Source: Streptomyces sp. NBC_01283
GTDB taxonomy: Bacteria; Actinomycetota; Actinomycetes; Streptomycetales; Streptomycetaceae
Assembly (NCBI RefSeq): GCF_041435335.1
Contig: NZ_CP108430.1
Coordinates: forward strand, 6,113,001 to 6,177,000
Length of the DNA: 64,000 bases
Direction: 5' to 3'
Position numbers and translations under genes: made by a program
Shown here: positions 1 through 10,448 of the stretch, piece after piece
Numbering within the stretch: the stretch's first letter is position 1
How the letters are laid out: the number at the start of each line of letters is the position of its first letter
Notes under the pieces: model-generated
The model's input: only the letters and a program-made list of their open reading frames with translations
Databases searched by the model: none
What the model was told of the DNA's origin: nothing

Positions 1-3000
1 TCTGGGGCGTCTGCGGCCTCGGGGGCCAAGAGGGCGCAGGCGACGGTGAGCAGCTGGTCCACGTCCACGGGTTTGGGTACGTAGTCGTTGGCGCCCTGTT
101 CGATGGCCTTCTCGCGGTCGCCGGGCATTGCCTTGGCGGTCAGCGCGATGATGGGAAGACCGGCCCAGCGCGGGGTGCGGCGGATGGCGGCGATGGTTTC
201 GTAGCCGTCCATCTCCGGCATCATGATGTCCATCAGGATGAGGTCGGTGTCGGGGTTGCGCTCCAGGGTCTCGATGCCTTCGCGGCCGTTCTCCGCGTAG
301 AGGACAGGCATGCCGACGCGGCTCAGTACGTGGGTGAGCGCGAAGACGTTGCGGATGTCGTCGTCCACGATCAGGACGCGGCGCCCACGCAATATGCGGC
401 CCGCCGCTCCCTCCCGGTATTCCTCCAGCTTGGTCGGTGTCGGCCAGCTGTCGTTCTGTTCGTGGAAGGTGTGCGGGGACATGGTGACCCCCTCTTCGTG
501 CGGCTCGGGCGTCGTGAGCGACCTGGTCGCCGCGTACGCCACTGCCGCGGGGCCGTGGCCGGGGTGCACCACGGGGACGTAGAGCGTGAAGGTGGAGCCC
601 TGGCCCGGGTTGCTCTCCGCGGTGATGCGGCCGCCGAGGAGCCCGGCGATCTCGCGGCTGATGGAGAGGCCGAGGCCGGTGCCGCCGTACTTGCGGTTGG
701 TGGTGCCGTCGGCCTGCTGGAACGCCTCGAAGATGGCCGGCAGCTGATCGGGCGGGATGCCGATGCCGGTGTCCGTGACGGCGAAACAGAGCCGGTCGCC
801 GCCGTCGTGGAGCCGTCGGTCGCCGGTGTTCTTGACGCGGCTCACGCGCAGCTCGACCCGGCCGCTCGCGGTGAACTTGACCGCGTTCGACAGGAGGTTG
901 CGCAGGATCTGCTGGAGCCGCTGCTCGTCCGAGAACATCTCGCGCGGCACGTCCTCGCCGACCGAGACCTCGAAGGCGAGCCCGCGGTCCAGGGTGAGCG
1001 GGCGGAACGTCGCGTGGACGTAGTCGAGGACCTTGATGAGGGGGAGCTTCTTGGGGCGGACGTCCATCCGGCCCGCCTCGATCTTCGACAGGTCGAGGAT
1101 GTCGTTGATGAGCTGGAGCAGGTCGGATCCCGAGCGGTGGATCGTCGTCGCGAACTGCACCTCCTGGTCGGAGAGATGGCTGTCGGGGTTGTCCGAGAGC
1201 AGCCTCGCCAGGATGAGCAGGGAGTTCAGCGGGGTGCGCAGCTCGTGCGACATGTTCGCGAGGAACTCCGACTTGTACTGCGAGGAGGTGGCGAGCAGCG
1301 CCGCCTTCTCCTCCAGTTCGGCGTTCGAACGCTGCAACTCCGCCTGCTGGAGCTGGAGTTCGTCCGAGCGGTCCTGGAGCTGCGTGGCGAGCCGCTGGGA
1401 CTCGCTGAGCAGTGACTCCGTACGGGAGTTGGCGATGATCGTGTTGATCGCGACGCCGATGGTGCTGACGAACTGGTCGAAGAACGCGAGGTGCACGTCC
1501 GAGAAGCGGGAGAACGTGGCCAGCTCGATGACGCCTAGCAGCTTGTCCTCGAAGAGGATGGGGATGATGACGAGGCTGGCCGGTGCGGCGTCCCCGAGCC
1601 CCGAAGTGATCTTGATGTAGTCGGGCGGCACCTCGTCCACGAGGATCCGCTTCTTCTCCAGGGCCGCCTGGCGCACCAGGCCGTGCGCGGGCATCGCACC
1701 CGTGTCGACGACCGATCCCTGCGCGGAGCCGTACCCGGCGATGAAGGCGAGCCCCTTGACCGGGGGCGTCTGCAGCGTCGTGGCGTCCCCGGCCTCGGGG
1801 TCGGCCAGGAAGAAGGCGCCGTACTGGGCGTTCACCAGCGGGGTCAGCTCGCGCAGGATCAGGTCGGCGACCTCCATCAGGTCACGGTGCCCCTGCATCA
1901 GACCCGCGAGACGGGCGAGGTTCGACTCCAGCCAGTCCTTGGCGCGGGTGGTCTCACGGAGGTTGGAGACCATGACGTTGATGTTGTTCTTGAGCTCGGA
2001 GACCTCGCCGCGGGTCTCGACCGTGATGGAACGGGTCATGTCGCCCTGGGCCACGGCCGAGGCGACCTCGGCGATCGCGCGGACCTGGGTGGTGAGGTTC
2101 AGGGCGAGCTCGTTCACGTTCGTCGTCAGGCGCTTCCACGTGCCGTAGACGCCCTCGACCCGTGCCTGGCCGCCCAGTTGGCCCTCGGAGCCGACCTCGC
2201 GGGCCACGCGGGTGACCTCCGAGGAGAACGAGGACAGCGTGTCCACCATGGTGTTGATGGTGGTCTTCAGCTCCAGGATCTCGCCGCGCGCGTCCACGTC
2301 GATCTTCTTGGAGAGGTCGCCCTGGGCCACCGCCGTCGCGACCTGCGCGATGTTGCGGACCTGGCCCGTGAGGTTGTCCGCCATGTAGTTGACGTTGTCG
2401 GTGAGGTCCTTCCAGACGCCGGAGACACCGAGCACCTGGGCCCGCCCGCCGAGCCGGCCGTCCGTGCCGACCTCACGGGCCACCCGGGTCACCTCGTCCG
2501 CGAAGGCCCGCAGCTGCTCCACCATCGTGTTGACGGTGTCCTTCAGCTCCAGGATCTCGCCGCGCGCCGTCACCGTGATCATCTTGGACAGGTCGCCGTT
2601 GGCGACGGCCGTGGTGACCTGGGCGATGTTCCGCACCTGGGAGGTGAGGTTCAGCGCCATGAAGTTGACGTTGTCGGTGAGGTCCTTCCAGACGCCGGAC
2701 ACGCCGCGCACCTGGGCCTGCCCGCCGAGGTTGCCCTCCGTGCCGACCTCGCGGGCGACACGGGTGACCTCGTCGGCGAACGCGGAGAGCTGGTCCACCA
2801 TCGTGTTGATGGTCGACTTCAGTTCGAGGATCTCGCCCTTCGCCTCGACCGTGATCTTCTTGCCCAGGTCGCCCTGGGCGACGGCCGTCGACACGAGGGC
2901 GATGTTCCGCACCTGGGAGGTGAGGTTGTCCGCCATGAAGTTGACGTTGTCGGTGAGGTCCTTCCAGACCCCGGACACGCCGCGCACCTGAGCGCGACCG

Positions 3001-4175
3001 CCCAGATTTCCCTCCGTGCCGACCTCGCGGGCGACACGCGTGACTTCATCGGCGAACGCGGAGAGCTGGTCCACCATCGTGTTCACCGTCGACTTCAGCT
3101 CCAGGATCTCGCCCCGGGCGTCGACGGTGATCTTCTGGCTCAGGTCGCCGTTGGCGACGGCCGTGGTGACCTGGGCGATGTTCCGCACCTGAGAGGTGAG
3201 GTTCGACGCCATGAAGTTGACGTTGTCGGTGAGGTCCTTCCAGACCCCCGACACACCACGGGCCTGCGCCCGGCCGCCCAACTGGCCCTCCGTGCCGACC
3301 TCACGGGCGACACGCGTCACCTCGGCCGCGAACGCGGACAGCTGATCGACCATCGTGTTGACGGTCAGCTTCAGTTCGAGCAGCTCGCCCGTCGCCTCGA
3401 CCGTGACGGTCCGGGTCAGGTCACCCTGCGCCACCGCCGTCGTCACCAGCGCGATGTCGCGCACCTGGGCGGTGAGGCGGGAGGCCATCGTGTTGACGGC
3501 CTCCGTCACGTCACGCCAGCTGCCCGACAGACCGCGCACCTTGGCGCGCCCGCCGAGCCGCCCCTCCGTGCCCACCTCACGGGCGACCCGGGTGACCTCG
3601 CCCGTGAAGAGCGACAGCTGGTCGACCATCGTATTCACCGCACGGCCCAGACGCCGCAGGTCTCCCCGCAGCTCGCGGGAGCCGTCGTGCAGGTCCACCC
3701 GCTGGGTGAGGTCGCCGCCCGCGACCGCGTTCAGTACGCGTGTCGCGTTGGCCGCCGGGGCGACCAGCGAGTCGAGCAGGGAGTTGGCGTCCGTCACGCG
3801 CGTGGCCCAGCTGCCCTGTCCCGGGCTCGCGGTGAACCGCTCGTCGAGATGGCCGTGCCGGATGATCTCCCGGCGTACGCGCGTGAGTTCACTGTCGAAG
3901 TGCAGCGAACGGTCCAGCATCTCGTTGAACACCGCGTGCAGCTCGGCGACCAGGCCGTGGCCACTCACCGTCACCTTGGTGAAGTCACCGTCACGCGCCG
4001 CCCGCATGGCGGACAGCAGGATACGCAGATCGGAGGTCGCTTCCGGGGCGTTCTCCGCGATGTTTTCTGATGCCGCGTCCGGATCGTTCCCGGTGCACGA
4101 CTGTGGTGTCGAAGCTGGTTTCGGTGCCGGAATCCGACCGTAACCGAGCGCGGGCATAGCACTGTTCTCACTCAT
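1..4175 (-). CDS. Poly-HAMP hybrid sensor histidine kinase (3' end outside window)
   Basis: Soluble signalling kinase of the multi-HAMP hybrid type, as in fungal Nik1/Os1 and the streptomycete OsaA class. Read from ATG at 4175: a low-complexity N-terminus of about 50 residues, then HAMP repeats at roughly residues 100-730. The [12 protein letters not shown] motif recurs six times about 92 residues apart (plus-strand 2255-3640). A GAF-like domain (about 760-900), a coiled coil and the HisKA motif [12 protein letters not shown] follow (His near residue 975), then HATPase and a receiver domain with [14 protein letters not shown] (Asp near 1316). The reading frame is still open at base 1, so at least the C-terminal tail lies outside. 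No transmembrane segment is evident, which suggests an intracellular signal such as osmotic stress, but the input is unknown. Divergent from the phosphatase gene at 4233. Confidence 0.9.
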   Translation of the reverse strand, partial: MSENSAMPALGYGRIPAPKPASTPQSCTGNDPDAASENIAENAPEATSDLRILLSAMRAARDGDFTKVTVSGHGLVAELHAVFNEMLDRSLHFDSELTRVRREIIRHGHLDERFTASPGQGSWATRVTDANSLLDSLVAPAANATRVLNAVAGGDLTQRVDLHDGSRELRGDLRRLGRAVNTMVDQLSLFTGEVTRVAREVGTEGRLGGRAKVRGLSGSWRDVTEAVNTMASRLTAQVRDIALVTTAVAQGDLTRTVTVEATGELLELKLTVNTMVDQLSAFAAEVTRVAREVGTEGQLGGRAQARGVSGVWKDLTDNVNFMASNLTSQVRNIAQVTTAVANGDLSQKITVDARGEILELKSTVNTMVDQLSAFADEVTRVAREVGTEGNLGGRAQVRGVSGVWKDLTDNVNFMADNLTSQVRNIALVSTAVAQGDLGKKITVEAKGEILELKSTINTMVDQLSAFADEVTRVAREVGTEGNLGGQAQVRGVSGVWKDLTDNVNFMALNLTSQVRNIAQVTTAVANGDLSKMITVTARGEILELKDTVNTMVEQLRAFADEVTRVAREVGTDGRLGGRAQVLGVSGVWKDLTDNVNYMADNLTGQVRNIAQVATAVAQGDLSKKIDVDARGEILELKTTINTMVDTLSSFSSEVTRVAREVGSEGQLGGQARVEGVYGTWKRLTTNVNELALNLTTQVRAIAEVASAVAQGDMTRSITVETRGEVSELKNNINVMVSNLRETTRAKDWLESNLARLAGLMQGHRDLMEVADLILRELTPLVNAQYGAFFLADPEAGDATTLQTPPVKGLAFIAGYGSAQGSVVDTGAMPAHGLVRQAALEKKRILVDEVPPDYIKITSGLGDAAPASLVIIPILFEDKLLGVIELATFSRFSDVHLAFFDQFVSTIGVAINTIIANSRTESLLSESQRLATQLQDRSDELQLQQAELQRSNAELEEKAALLATSSQYKSEFLANMSHELRTPLNSLLILARLLSDNPDSHLSDQEVQFATTIHRSGSDLLQLINDILDLSKIEAGRMDVRPKKLPLIKVLDYVHATFRPLTLDRGLAFEVSVGEDVPREMFSDEQRLQQILRNLLSNAVKFTASGRVELRVSRVKNTGDRRLHDGGDRLCFAVTDTGIGIPPDQLPAIFEAFQQADGTTNRKYGGTGLGLSISREIAGLLGGRITAESNPGQGSTFTLYVPVVHPGHGPAAVAYAATRSLTTPEPHEEGVTMSPHTFHEQNDSWPTPTKLEEYREGAAGRILRGRRVLIVDDDIRNVFALTHVLSRVGMPVLYAENGREGIETLERNPDTDLILMDIMMPEMDGYETIAAIRRTPRWAGLPIIALTAKAMPGDREKAIEQGANDYVPKPVDVDQLLTVACALLAPEAADAP

Positions 4176-4232
4176 AGCGGCCCACTTCAGTAACTCGGTG
4201 CTTATGGGCGTGGCCAGTCTGTCACTCTGTCC

Positions 4233-6200
4233 GTGTCGCCTGAGGCGTATTCGACCGAACTGCTCAGGAGCCGAAACGTGGGGTCCATTCCGATGCAACG
4301 GGAGACCACTTTCCGTGCGTCCGCCCAGCCGGGGTACCAGCCCGGCCCGCCGGCGGTGGTGTGCACGTCGCTGCCCGGAAACCCGTTGGCGCCCGCCGCC
4401 GCACGCAGGTTCGTGCGCGCCGCGCTCGCCGACTGGGTCGAGCTCGCCGTGCCCGCGGCCGCGGGTGTCACCGACCGCCTGGCGGACGATGCAGTGCTGC
4501 TGGTCAGCGAACTGGTCACGAACGCCGTCGTGCACGCGGGCACCACGGTCGAGCTGCTGTGCCGGCTCGACGAGGCGGGCCTGGGGGAGAGCACCGACAC
4601 CCTGGTCATCGAGGTCTCCGACCACCACCCGGCCCGCGCGGTCCGCAGCGAGCCCACGCCCCAGCCGCCCGGCACGCCCGAGTACGGCCGCGGCCTCCAG
4701 CTCGTCGCGACCCTCTCCGACTCCTGGGGCATCACCTACCGCACCGGCACCAAGGCCGTCTGGGCCCGCCTCCCGGTCGGCGGCGTGCAGGCCGGACAGG
4801 GGATCGAGTCGTACGCGAGTGAACAGGCGATGCAGCGAGGGCTGCGCACCGCCGAGATCCTCGCCCCGCTGCCGCGACGGATCACGCACGACACGGAGTG
4901 GGTCAACCGCGGCGCGCTCACCTTCCTCGCCGAGGCGTCCGACCTGCTCGCCGGGCAGTTCGACGAGGACCTGGTGGCCGCACTCGCCGGGCAGCTGCTC
5001 GTGCCGCGGCTCGCGGACTGGTGCGCGGTATGGCTCGACGACGAGTCGGAGGCCGCGCCGCGCGGCGCCATGAGCGGGGGCGCGGGCTCCCGGCTCGCCC
5101 GCGTCTGGCACACCAGCGAGCAGCGCATAGAGGAACTGCGGCGCAGCCTGGAGAAGGACCCGCCCCTGCTGCCCGAAGCGGCCGGCTGCGGCGCCGTCCC
5201 CGTGACGTGGCCCGGCGAGGCCCTGGCGGACGAGGGGGGCGGCACGGCCCTGGCGTACCGTCTCACGGCGGGCGGTCGTGCGCTGGGCACGCTCATCATC
5301 GGGCGGGCCGGGGTGATGCGCTTCGCCGACGAGGTCACCGGCCTCATCGAGGACTTCAGCCGCCGCGTCGCCCTGGCCATCAGCGCGGCGCGGCGCTATC
5401 AGCGACAGGCCACCATCAGCCAGGTCCTGCAGCGCGGACTCCTTCCGAGCTCCGTCGCGGACATCCCCGGCGTGCGGAGCGGCGTCGTGTACGAGCCGCG
5501 GGACAAGGGCGGGCCCGGCGGCGACTTCTACGACGTGTTCCAGGCGGGCAAGGGACGCTGGTGCTTCGCGCTCGGCGACGTCCAGGGCAAGGGCGTCGAG
5601 GCGGCCGTCGTGATCGGCCTCGCCCGGCCGTGGCTGCGTCTGCTCGCCCGCGAGGGGTACGAGGTCGCGGAGGTGCTCGACCGCCTCAACCAGCTCCTCC
5701 TCGACGACGCGACGGAGGCGGCGGACGCGGCGGCGGCGGTGGTCGCGGTGGCGGGCGGCCAGAGCGTGCCGCCGGACGGTGCCACCTCCCGCTTCCTCTC
5801 CCTGCTCTACGGCGAGCTGGTCCCCATGGACGACGGCGGCGTCCGCTGCACGGTGGCCAGCGCGGGGCACCCGCTGCCGCTGCTGCTCTCCCCGGACGGC
5901 ACGGTCCTGGTGGCGGCCTCGCCCCAGCTGCTGCTCGGGGTCGTCGACGACGCGACGTATACGAGCGAGAGCTTCGACCTGCGCACGGGAGACACGCTGC
6001 TCTGCGTCACCGACGGGGTGACCGAGCGCCGCACCGGGCAGCTGATGTTCGACGACGGCGACGGTCTCGCGAAGGCCCTCGCGAGCTGCGCGGGCCTCGA
6101 CGCGTCGCTGATCGCGGAACGGATCAAGAGGATGGTGCACGAATTCTCGGAGCGGCCGCCGGACGACGACATGGCGGTCCTGGTCCTGCAGGCGCAGTAG
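4233..6200 (+). CDS. ATPase-GAF-SpoIIE (PP2C) regulatory phosphatase
   Basis: Multidomain stress-signalling protein of 655 residues. An RsbW-like HATPase domain (about 45-195) carries the N box ELVTNA near residues 93-98 and a GRGLQLV lid. A GAF domain (about 215-395) follows. A PP2C-type SpoIIE phosphatase domain (about 415-653) has the metal-binding GGDFYDV near 429 and FALGDVQGKG near 446. Family members switch anti-sigma factor antagonists by phosphorylation and dephosphorylation; the partner here is not visible. GTG 4233 is the longest start; ATG 4293 is possible and neither has a strong ribosome-binding site. It is divergent from the poly-HAMP kinase across 57 bases, so the two may sense related stresses. 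Confidence 0.88.
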   Translation: MSPEAYSTELLRSRNVGSIPMQRETTFRASAQPGYQPGPPAVVCTSLPGNPLAPAAARRFVRAALADWVELAVPAAAGVTDRLADDAVLLVSELVTNAVVHAGTTVELLCRLDEAGLGESTDTLVIEVSDHHPARAVRSEPTPQPPGTPEYGRGLQLVATLSDSWGITYRTGTKAVWARLPVGGVQAGQGIESYASEQAMQRGLRTAEILAPLPRRITHDTEWVNRGALTFLAEASDLLAGQFDEDLVAALAGQLLVPRLADWCAVWLDDESEAAPRGAMSGGAGSRLARVWHTSEQRIEELRRSLEKDPPLLPEAAGCGAVPVTWPGEALADEGGGTALAYRLTAGGRALGTLIIGRAGVMRFADEVTGLIEDFSRRVALAISAARRYQRQATISQVLQRGLLPSSVADIPGVRSGVVYEPRDKGGPGGDFYDVFQAGKGRWCFALGDVQGKGVEAAVVIGLARPWLRLLAREGYEVAEVLDRLNQLLLDDATEAADAAAAVVAVAGGQSVPPDGATSRFLSLLYGELVPMDDGGVRCTVASAGHPLPLLLSPDGTVLVAASPQLLLGVVDDATYTSESFDLRTGDTLLCVTDGVTERRTGQLMFDDGDGLAKALASCAGLDASLIAERIKRMVHEFSERPPDDDMAVLVLQAQ

Positions 6201-6260
6201 GCGGGCGGGCCGCCCGGTGCGCGGCGCCGGGTTCCTCCGCGGTGCGGGACAATCGAAGGT

Positions 6261-7493
6261 ATGCCTTCCGCACTGCCCGATGGTGAGCCCATGCCCGAGG
6301 ACGGGTCCCTGCCCGCGTCCGCCCTCGCGGGTGCGGGGACACGGCCCCTCGGCTTCTACCTCCACGTCCCGTACTGCGCCACGCGCTGCGGCTACTGCGA
6401 CTTCAACACGTACACCGCGACCGAGCTGCGCGGCTCCGGCGGCGTGCTCGCCTCGCGCGACAACTACGCGGACACCCTGATCGACGAGGTGCGGCTCGCG
6501 CGCAAGACCCTGGGGGACGACCCGCGCCCGGTGCAGACGGTCTTCGTCGGCGGCGGTACGCCCACGCTCCTCGCGGCGGCCGATCTCGTCCGCATGCTGG
6601 GAGCGGTCCGGGAGGAGTTCGGTCTCGCGGACGACGCGGAGATCACCACCGAGGCGAACCCGGAGTCCGTCGATCCGGCCTATCTGAGCGAACTGCGGGC
6701 CGGTGGCTTCAACCGGGTCTCCTTCGGGATGCAGAGCGCGAAGCAGCACGTACTGAAGGTGCTGGACCGTACGCACACCCCCGGTCGGCCCGAGGCATGC
6801 GTGGCCGAGGCGCGGGCGGCGGGCTTCGACCACGTCAACCTCGACCTCATCTACGGCACGCCGGGCGAGACGGACGACGACTGGCGGGCCACGCTCGACG
6901 CGGCGATCGGCGCCGGGCCCGACCACGTCAGCGCCTACGCCCTGATCGTCGAGGAGGGCACGCAGCTCGCGCACAGGATCCGGCGCGGCGAGGTGCCGAT
7001 GACGGACGACGACGTGCACGCCGACCGGTATCTGATCGCCGACGAGGTGCTCGGGGGCGCGGGGTTCTCCTGGTACGAGGTGTCGAACTGGGCCACGTCC
7101 GATGCCGGGCGGTGCCTGCACAACGAGTTGTACTGGCGCGGGGCCGACTGGTGGGGGGCCGGGCCGGGCGCCCACAGCCACGTGGGGGGCGTGCGGTGGT
7201 GGAACGTCAAGCATCCGGGTGCCTACGCGGGCGCCCTCGCGGCCGGTCGGTCGCCCGGGGCCGGGCGGGAGATCCTCGCCGCGGAGGACCGGCGGGTGGA
7301 ACGGATCCTGCTGGAGCTGCGGCTCCTTGAGGGGTGCCCGTTGTCCCTGCTCCACCCCGCGGGCCTCGCGGCTTCCCGCCGGGCGCTCGCCGATGGGCTT
7401 CTTGAGGCGGGGCCCTACGAGGAGGGGCGTGCCGTGCTGACCCTGCGGGGGCGGTTGCTGGCGGATGCGGTGGTGCGGGACCTGGTGGACTGA
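6261..7493 (+). CDS. hemW: Radical SAM haem chaperone HemW
   Basis: HemW-type radical SAM protein of 410 residues, once called oxygen-independent coproporphyrinogen III oxidase-like. It binds haem and a 4Fe-4S cluster and inserts haem into respiratory enzymes. The cluster motif is C39-ATR-C43-GY-C46, followed by DFNTY and the glycine-rich VFVGGGTPTLL; a HemW C-terminal domain follows. The spacing CxxxCxxC without the extra Cys of true HemN favours HemW. ATG 6261 was chosen; ATG 6291 would remove ten residues. Downstream lies a convergent gene (DUF3097) with a repeat element between. Confidence 0.9.
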   Translation: MPSALPDGEPMPEDGSLPASALAGAGTRPLGFYLHVPYCATRCGYCDFNTYTATELRGSGGVLASRDNYADTLIDEVRLARKTLGDDPRPVQTVFVGGGTPTLLAAADLVRMLGAVREEFGLADDAEITTEANPESVDPAYLSELRAGGFNRVSFGMQSAKQHVLKVLDRTHTPGRPEACVAEARAAGFDHVNLDLIYGTPGETDDDWRATLDAAIGAGPDHVSAYALIVEEGTQLAHRIRRGEVPMTDDDVHADRYLIADEVLGGAGFSWYEVSNWATSDAGRCLHNELYWRGADWWGAGPGAHSHVGGVRWWNVKHPGAYAGALAAGRSPGAGREILAAEDRRVERILLELRLLEGCPLSLLHPAGLAASRRALADGLLEAGPYEEGRAVLTLRGRLLADAVVRDLVD

Positions 7494-7516
7494 GGTTCGG
7501 GCGGTCCCTGCGGGGC

Positions 7517-7623
7517 TTTCCCCAATCCCGCTCCTTCCCGAAATTCCGGCTTCGCCGGCTCGGGGGCACCGTCATCACCGGCTCCGCCGAGTTCGTCCTC
7601 AAACGCCGGACGGGCTGAATTCC
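7517..7623. repeat. Intergenic repeat element, copy 1 (box A + box B)
   Basis: Between convergent hemW and the DUF3097 gene. Box A (7517-7543) starts TTTCCCC and ends TTCCCGAAA. Box B (7582-7623) contains GAGTTCGTCCTCAAACGCC then GGACGGGCTGA. Both boxes recur at 27.8 kb, and box B recurs inverted at 42.15 kb, each time between convergent genes. A small CCGGC-TTC-GCCGG hairpin lies between the boxes. Probable role: terminator or REP-like element (inference). Confidence 0.7.
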
Positions 7624-7628
7624 CGGCG

Positions 7629-8450
7629 CTAGTCCGCGGTGACGAAGTCGATCAGTTCCTCCACGCGGCCCAGAAGCGCCGGTTCAAGATCCCGGTAGCT
7701 GCGCACCGAGCCCAGGATCCGCTGCCATGCGGCGCCCGTGTTCAGGGGCCAGCCAAGGGCCTCGCAGACGCCCGTCTTCCAGTCCTGGCCGCGGGGGACG
7801 CGCGGCCACGCCGCGATCCCCACCGAGGACGGCTTCACCGCCTCCCACACGTCGATGTAGGGGTGCCCCACCACCAGCGCCGACGAAGAACTCACCCGCG
7901 CCGCGATCCTCGACTCCTTCGAGCCGGGCACCAGGTGGTCCACCAGGACGCCGAGTCGCGCGTCGGGGCCGGGGGAGAACTCCTCGACGATCGCCGGGAG
8001 GTCGTCGATGCCCTCCAGGTACTCGACGACGACGCCCTCGATCCGCAGGTCGTCGCCCCACACCCGCTCGACGAGCTCCGCGTCGTGGCGGCCCTCCACG
8101 TAGATCCGCCCCGCGCGGGCGACCCGGGCCCGCGCACCCGGCACGGCCACCGAGCCGGAAGCGGTGCGCGAAGGACGTACCGGTGAAGAGGAGGAAGCGG
8201 AAGGGCGGACCAGCGTCACCGTACGGCCCTCCAGGGCGAAGGCACCCGGAGTCATCGGGAAGACGCGGTGCTTGCCGAAGCGGTCCTCCAGGGTCACCGT
8301 CGGACCCTCCGCCGTCTTCTCGCAGCGGATCACCGCCCCGCAGAAGCCGGTGCTCAGCTCCTCCACCACGAGGTCCGCCTCCGCGGCGACCTCCGGCACG
8401 GGCTTCGGCTTCTTCCAGGGCGGGGTCAGGTCCGCAGAGTACTGGCGCAT
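7629..8450 (-). CDS. DUF3097 domain protein
   Basis: 273-residue protein beginning MRQYSADLTPPWKKP, the usual N-terminus of actinobacterial DUF3097 proteins. The middle holds a Toprim-like stretch (IYVEGRHDAELVERVWG ... GVLVDHLVPGSKE), the basis for the usual nucleic-acid-related guess; the biochemical role is unknown. The reading frame is open 58 codons further upstream, but ATG 8450 fits the family start and has TATCGT seven bases before it, typical of a leaderless transcript. It follows the metallo-beta-lactamase-fold gene on the same strand by 35 bases. Confidence 0.8.
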   Translation of the reverse strand: MRQYSADLTPPWKKPKPVPEVAAEADLVVEELSTGFCGAVIRCEKTAEGPTVTLEDRFGKHRVFPMTPGAFALEGRTVTLVRPSASSSSPVRPSRTASGSVAVPGARARVARAGRIYVEGRHDAELVERVWGDDLRIEGVVVEYLEGIDDLPAIVEEFSPGPDARLGVLVDHLVPGSKESRIAARVSSSSALVVGHPYIDVWEAVKPSSVGIAAWPRVPRGQDWKTGVCEALGWPLNTGAAWQRILGSVRSYRDLEPALLGRVEELIDFVTAD

Positions 8451-8457
8451 TTTCCCG

Positions 8458-8463
8458 ACGATA
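8458..8463 (-). promoter_or_regulatory. Putative leaderless -10 box (TATCGT) of DUF3097 gene
   Basis: TATCGT lies seven bases upstream of ATG 8450 on the minus strand. That is the spacing expected when transcription starts at the start codon. It lies just downstream of the preceding gene's stop, so it could act as an internal promoter. Confidence 0.45.
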
Positions 8464-8485
8464 GGAAGAAGTAGGGGGAGGCTCG

Positions 8486-9229
8486 CTACGACACGCCGAA
8501 GCGGGCCGCCAGTGTGGCCCGTTGCGCACGGACAAATGCCGCATCGACCACCGCACCGTGCCCCGGCACGTACAGCGCGTCCTCCCCGCCCAGGTCGAGC
8601 AGCCGGTCGAGCGCCGCAGGCCACCGCTTCGGGACCGCGTCGTCACCGGCCTGCGGTTCACCCGACTCCTCGACCAGATCGCCGCAGAAGACGATCTCCG
8701 GGGAGTCCGCCGTGCCGGGGACCAGGACCGCCAGGTCGTGGCCCGTGTGTCCCGGGCCGACGTTCGCGAGCAGCACCTGCACCCCGCCGCCCAGGTCGAG
8801 CGTCCACTCCCCGCACACCGTGTGGTGCGGGTGGACGAGCAGGTCGGCGGCCTCCGCCGCCGCGTCCGGCGCGACCCCGTGCCGCACGGCGGAATCGCGC
8901 AGCTCGTCGCGGCCCTTAGCGAGCAGCGTGTCGAGGCCCACCGCGCCGTACACCTCCACGCCCGCGAACGCCGCGGCGCCGAGCACATGGTCGAAGTGCG
9001 GGTGCGTCAGGGCGAGATGGGTGACCCGGCGGCCCCCGCCGAGGATGCCGCGCGCCTGGGTGCGCAGCTCCGCCCCCTCGCGCAGGGTCGCCCCCGCCTC
9101 GATCATCAGCGCCGATTCACCGCCGACGACAAGCCCGGCCGTACAGTCCCAGACCGGGAGGCGCCGCCGTCCCACATGCGGCGCGAGCCGCTCCCACCCT
9201 GCCTCGTCCCAAGCCGGCGTCACGTTCAT
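8486..9229 (-). CDS. Metallo-beta-lactamase-fold hydrolase
   Basis: 247-residue MBL-fold enzyme. It has the zinc motif THPHFDH (about residues 93-99), a later histidine in GPGHTGHD, the aspartate of FCGDLVEE and a C-terminal VPGHGAVV. These complete a dinuclear metal site of the glyoxalase II-like or hydrolase branch. The substrate cannot be read from sequence. ATG 9229 has TAGCGT six bases upstream and no ribosome-binding site, suggesting a leaderless mRNA. It is first of a two-gene unit with the DUF3097 gene. Confidence 0.85.
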   Translation of the reverse strand: MNVTPAWDEAGWERLAPHVGRRRLPVWDCTAGLVVGGESALMIEAGATLREGAELRTQARGILGGGRRVTHLALTHPHFDHVLGAAAFAGVEVYGAVGLDTLLAKGRDELRDSAVRHGVAPDAAAEAADLLVHPHHTVCGEWTLDLGGGVQVLLANVGPGHTGHDLAVLVPGTADSPEIVFCGDLVEESGEPQAGDDAVPKRWPAALDRLLDLGGEDALYVPGHGAVVDAAFVRAQRATLAARFGVS

Positions 9230-9235
9230 AAGGCG

Positions 9236-9241
9236 ACGCTA
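9236..9241 (-). promoter_or_regulatory. Putative leaderless -10 box (TAGCGT) of MBL-fold gene
   Basis: TAGCGT on the minus strand, six bases before ATG 9229; no Shine-Dalgarno sequence intervenes. Confidence 0.5.
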
Positions 9242-9305
9242 GCGCCGCGCGGGCGGCTCGGCAGCAGTGCGCTCACCCGCCGGACCGAGACAGGGGGTCC
9301 GGCCC

Positions 9306-9336
9306 TTGCCGGGCCCGTACCTCGCGGCCGTACACT
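9306..9336 (+). promoter_or_regulatory. Putative hrcA promoter (TTGCCG - 19 - TACACT)
   Basis: A -35-like TTGCCG (9306-9311) and -10-like TACACT (9331-9336) are separated by 19 bases. They lie directly upstream of the CIRCE operator, the usual arrangement for a heat-shock operon read by the housekeeping sigma factor and repressed by HrcA. Confidence 0.55.
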
Positions 9337-9351
9337 GGGCGCGGTGCAAGG

Positions 9352-9378
9352 CTGGCACTCACCCGCGGGGAGTGCCAG
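9352..9378 (+). promoter_or_regulatory. CIRCE operator (HrcA binding site)
   Basis: Perfect 9-bp inverted repeat CTGGCACTC - N9 - GAGTGCCAG, matching the CIRCE consensus (TTAGCACTC-N9-GAGTGCTAA) at seven of nine positions per arm with exact spacing. It lies 53 bases before hrcA, implying autoregulation of hrcA-dnaJ. Confidence 0.92.
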
Positions 9379-9431
9379 GCAGACCACGGGGCAGACAGGT
9401 TGCAGGGCGAAAAGGTGGAGGTGTTGCGCGG

Positions 9432-10448
9432 ATGCTCAGTGAACGCAGGCTCGAGGTGCTGCGCGCCATCGTCCATGACTACGTCGGCACCGAGGAGCCC
9501 GTCGGCTCCAAGGCGCTCACCGAGCGGCACAGTCTCGGTGTGTCCCCCGCCACGGTCCGCAACGACATGGCGGCGCTGGAGGAGGAAGGGTTCATCGCCC
9601 AGCCTCACACGAGTGCCGGGCGCATCCCGACCGACAAGGGGTACCGCCTCTTCGTCGACCGGCTCGCGGGCGTCAAGCCGATGGCGGCGCCGGAGCGCAG
9701 GGCCATCCAGAACTTCCTCGACGGCGCCGTCGACCTCGACGACGTCGTGGCGCGCACGGTGCGGCTGCTCGCGCAGCTGACCCGGCAGGTCGCGGTCGTG
9801 CAGTACCCGTCGCTCACGCGGTCGACGGTGCGGCACGTGGAGCTGCTCTCACTGGCTCCGGCCCGTCTGATGCTCGTCCTGATCACGGACACGGGCCGGG
9901 TCGAGCAGCGCATGATCGACTGTCCTGCCCCGTTCGGGGAGACCTCGCTCGCGGATCTGCGGGCGCGGCTCAACAGCAGGGTCGCGGGCCGCCGCTTCGC
10001 GGACGTGCCGCAGCTCGTGCAGGACATGACGGAGTCCTTCGACGCGGAGGACCGTGGCACCGTGGCGACGGTGCTCTCCACACTCCTCGAAACCTTGGTC
10101 GAGGAGACCGAGGAGCGGCTGATGATCGGCGGAACGGCCAATCTCACCCGCTTCGGACATGACTTTCCCCTCACCATCAGGCCCGTCCTGGAGGCTCTTG
10201 AGGAGCAGGTCGTCCTGCTCAAGTTGCTTGGCGAGGCCACGGATTCGGGCATGACCGTACGGATCGGTCACGAGAACGCCCATGAGGGACTCAGCTCTAC
10301 GTCCGTGGTCTCCGTCGGCTACGGTTCGGGCAGCGAGGCAGTAGCCAAACTCGGCGTGGTCGGCCCGACCCGCATGGACTATCCGGGAACGATGGGAGCA
10401 GTACGCGCAGTGGCACGTTACGTCGGACAGATCCTGGCGGAGTCGTAA
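9432..10448 (+). CDS. hrcA: Heat-inducible transcription repressor HrcA
   Basis: 338-residue HrcA. The N-terminal winged helix is [18 protein letters not shown] ... [21 protein letters not shown]-like middle domain and the family's C-terminal segment ([10 protein letters not shown] ... [13 protein letters not shown]) follow. It represses class I heat-shock genes by binding CIRCE, with GroEL as co-factor in known systems. ATG 9432 gives the family N-terminus; a longer in-frame reading would run through the CIRCE site. It is followed without a gap by dnaJ (TAA then GTG). Confidence 0.95.
   Translation: MLSERRLEVLRAIVHDYVGTEEPVGSKALTERHSLGVSPATVRNDMAALEEEGFIAQPHTSAGRIPTDKGYRLFVDRLAGVKPMAAPERRAIQNFLDGAVDLDDVVARTVRLLAQLTRQVAVVQYPSLTRSTVRHVELLSLAPARLMLVLITDTGRVEQRMIDCPAPFGETSLADLRARLNSRVAGRRFADVPQLVQDMTESFDAEDRGTVATVLSTLLETLVEETEERLMIGGTANLTRFGHDFPLTIRPVLEALEEQVVLLKLLGEATDSGMTVRIGHENAHEGLSSTSVVSVGYGSGSEAVAKLGVVGPTRMDYPGTMGAVRAVARYVGQILAES

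Noticed and set aside
2240..3640. DNA tandem repeats of about 276 bases
   Set aside because: These are the coding repeats of the HAMP domains, not an independent repeat element.
1683..4070. 795-codon open frame on the plus strand opposite the histidine kinase
   Set aside because: Low-complexity His/Asp/Val/Gly composition typical of an antisense frame in GC-rich DNA; the minus strand carries the recognisable HAMP and kinase motifs.
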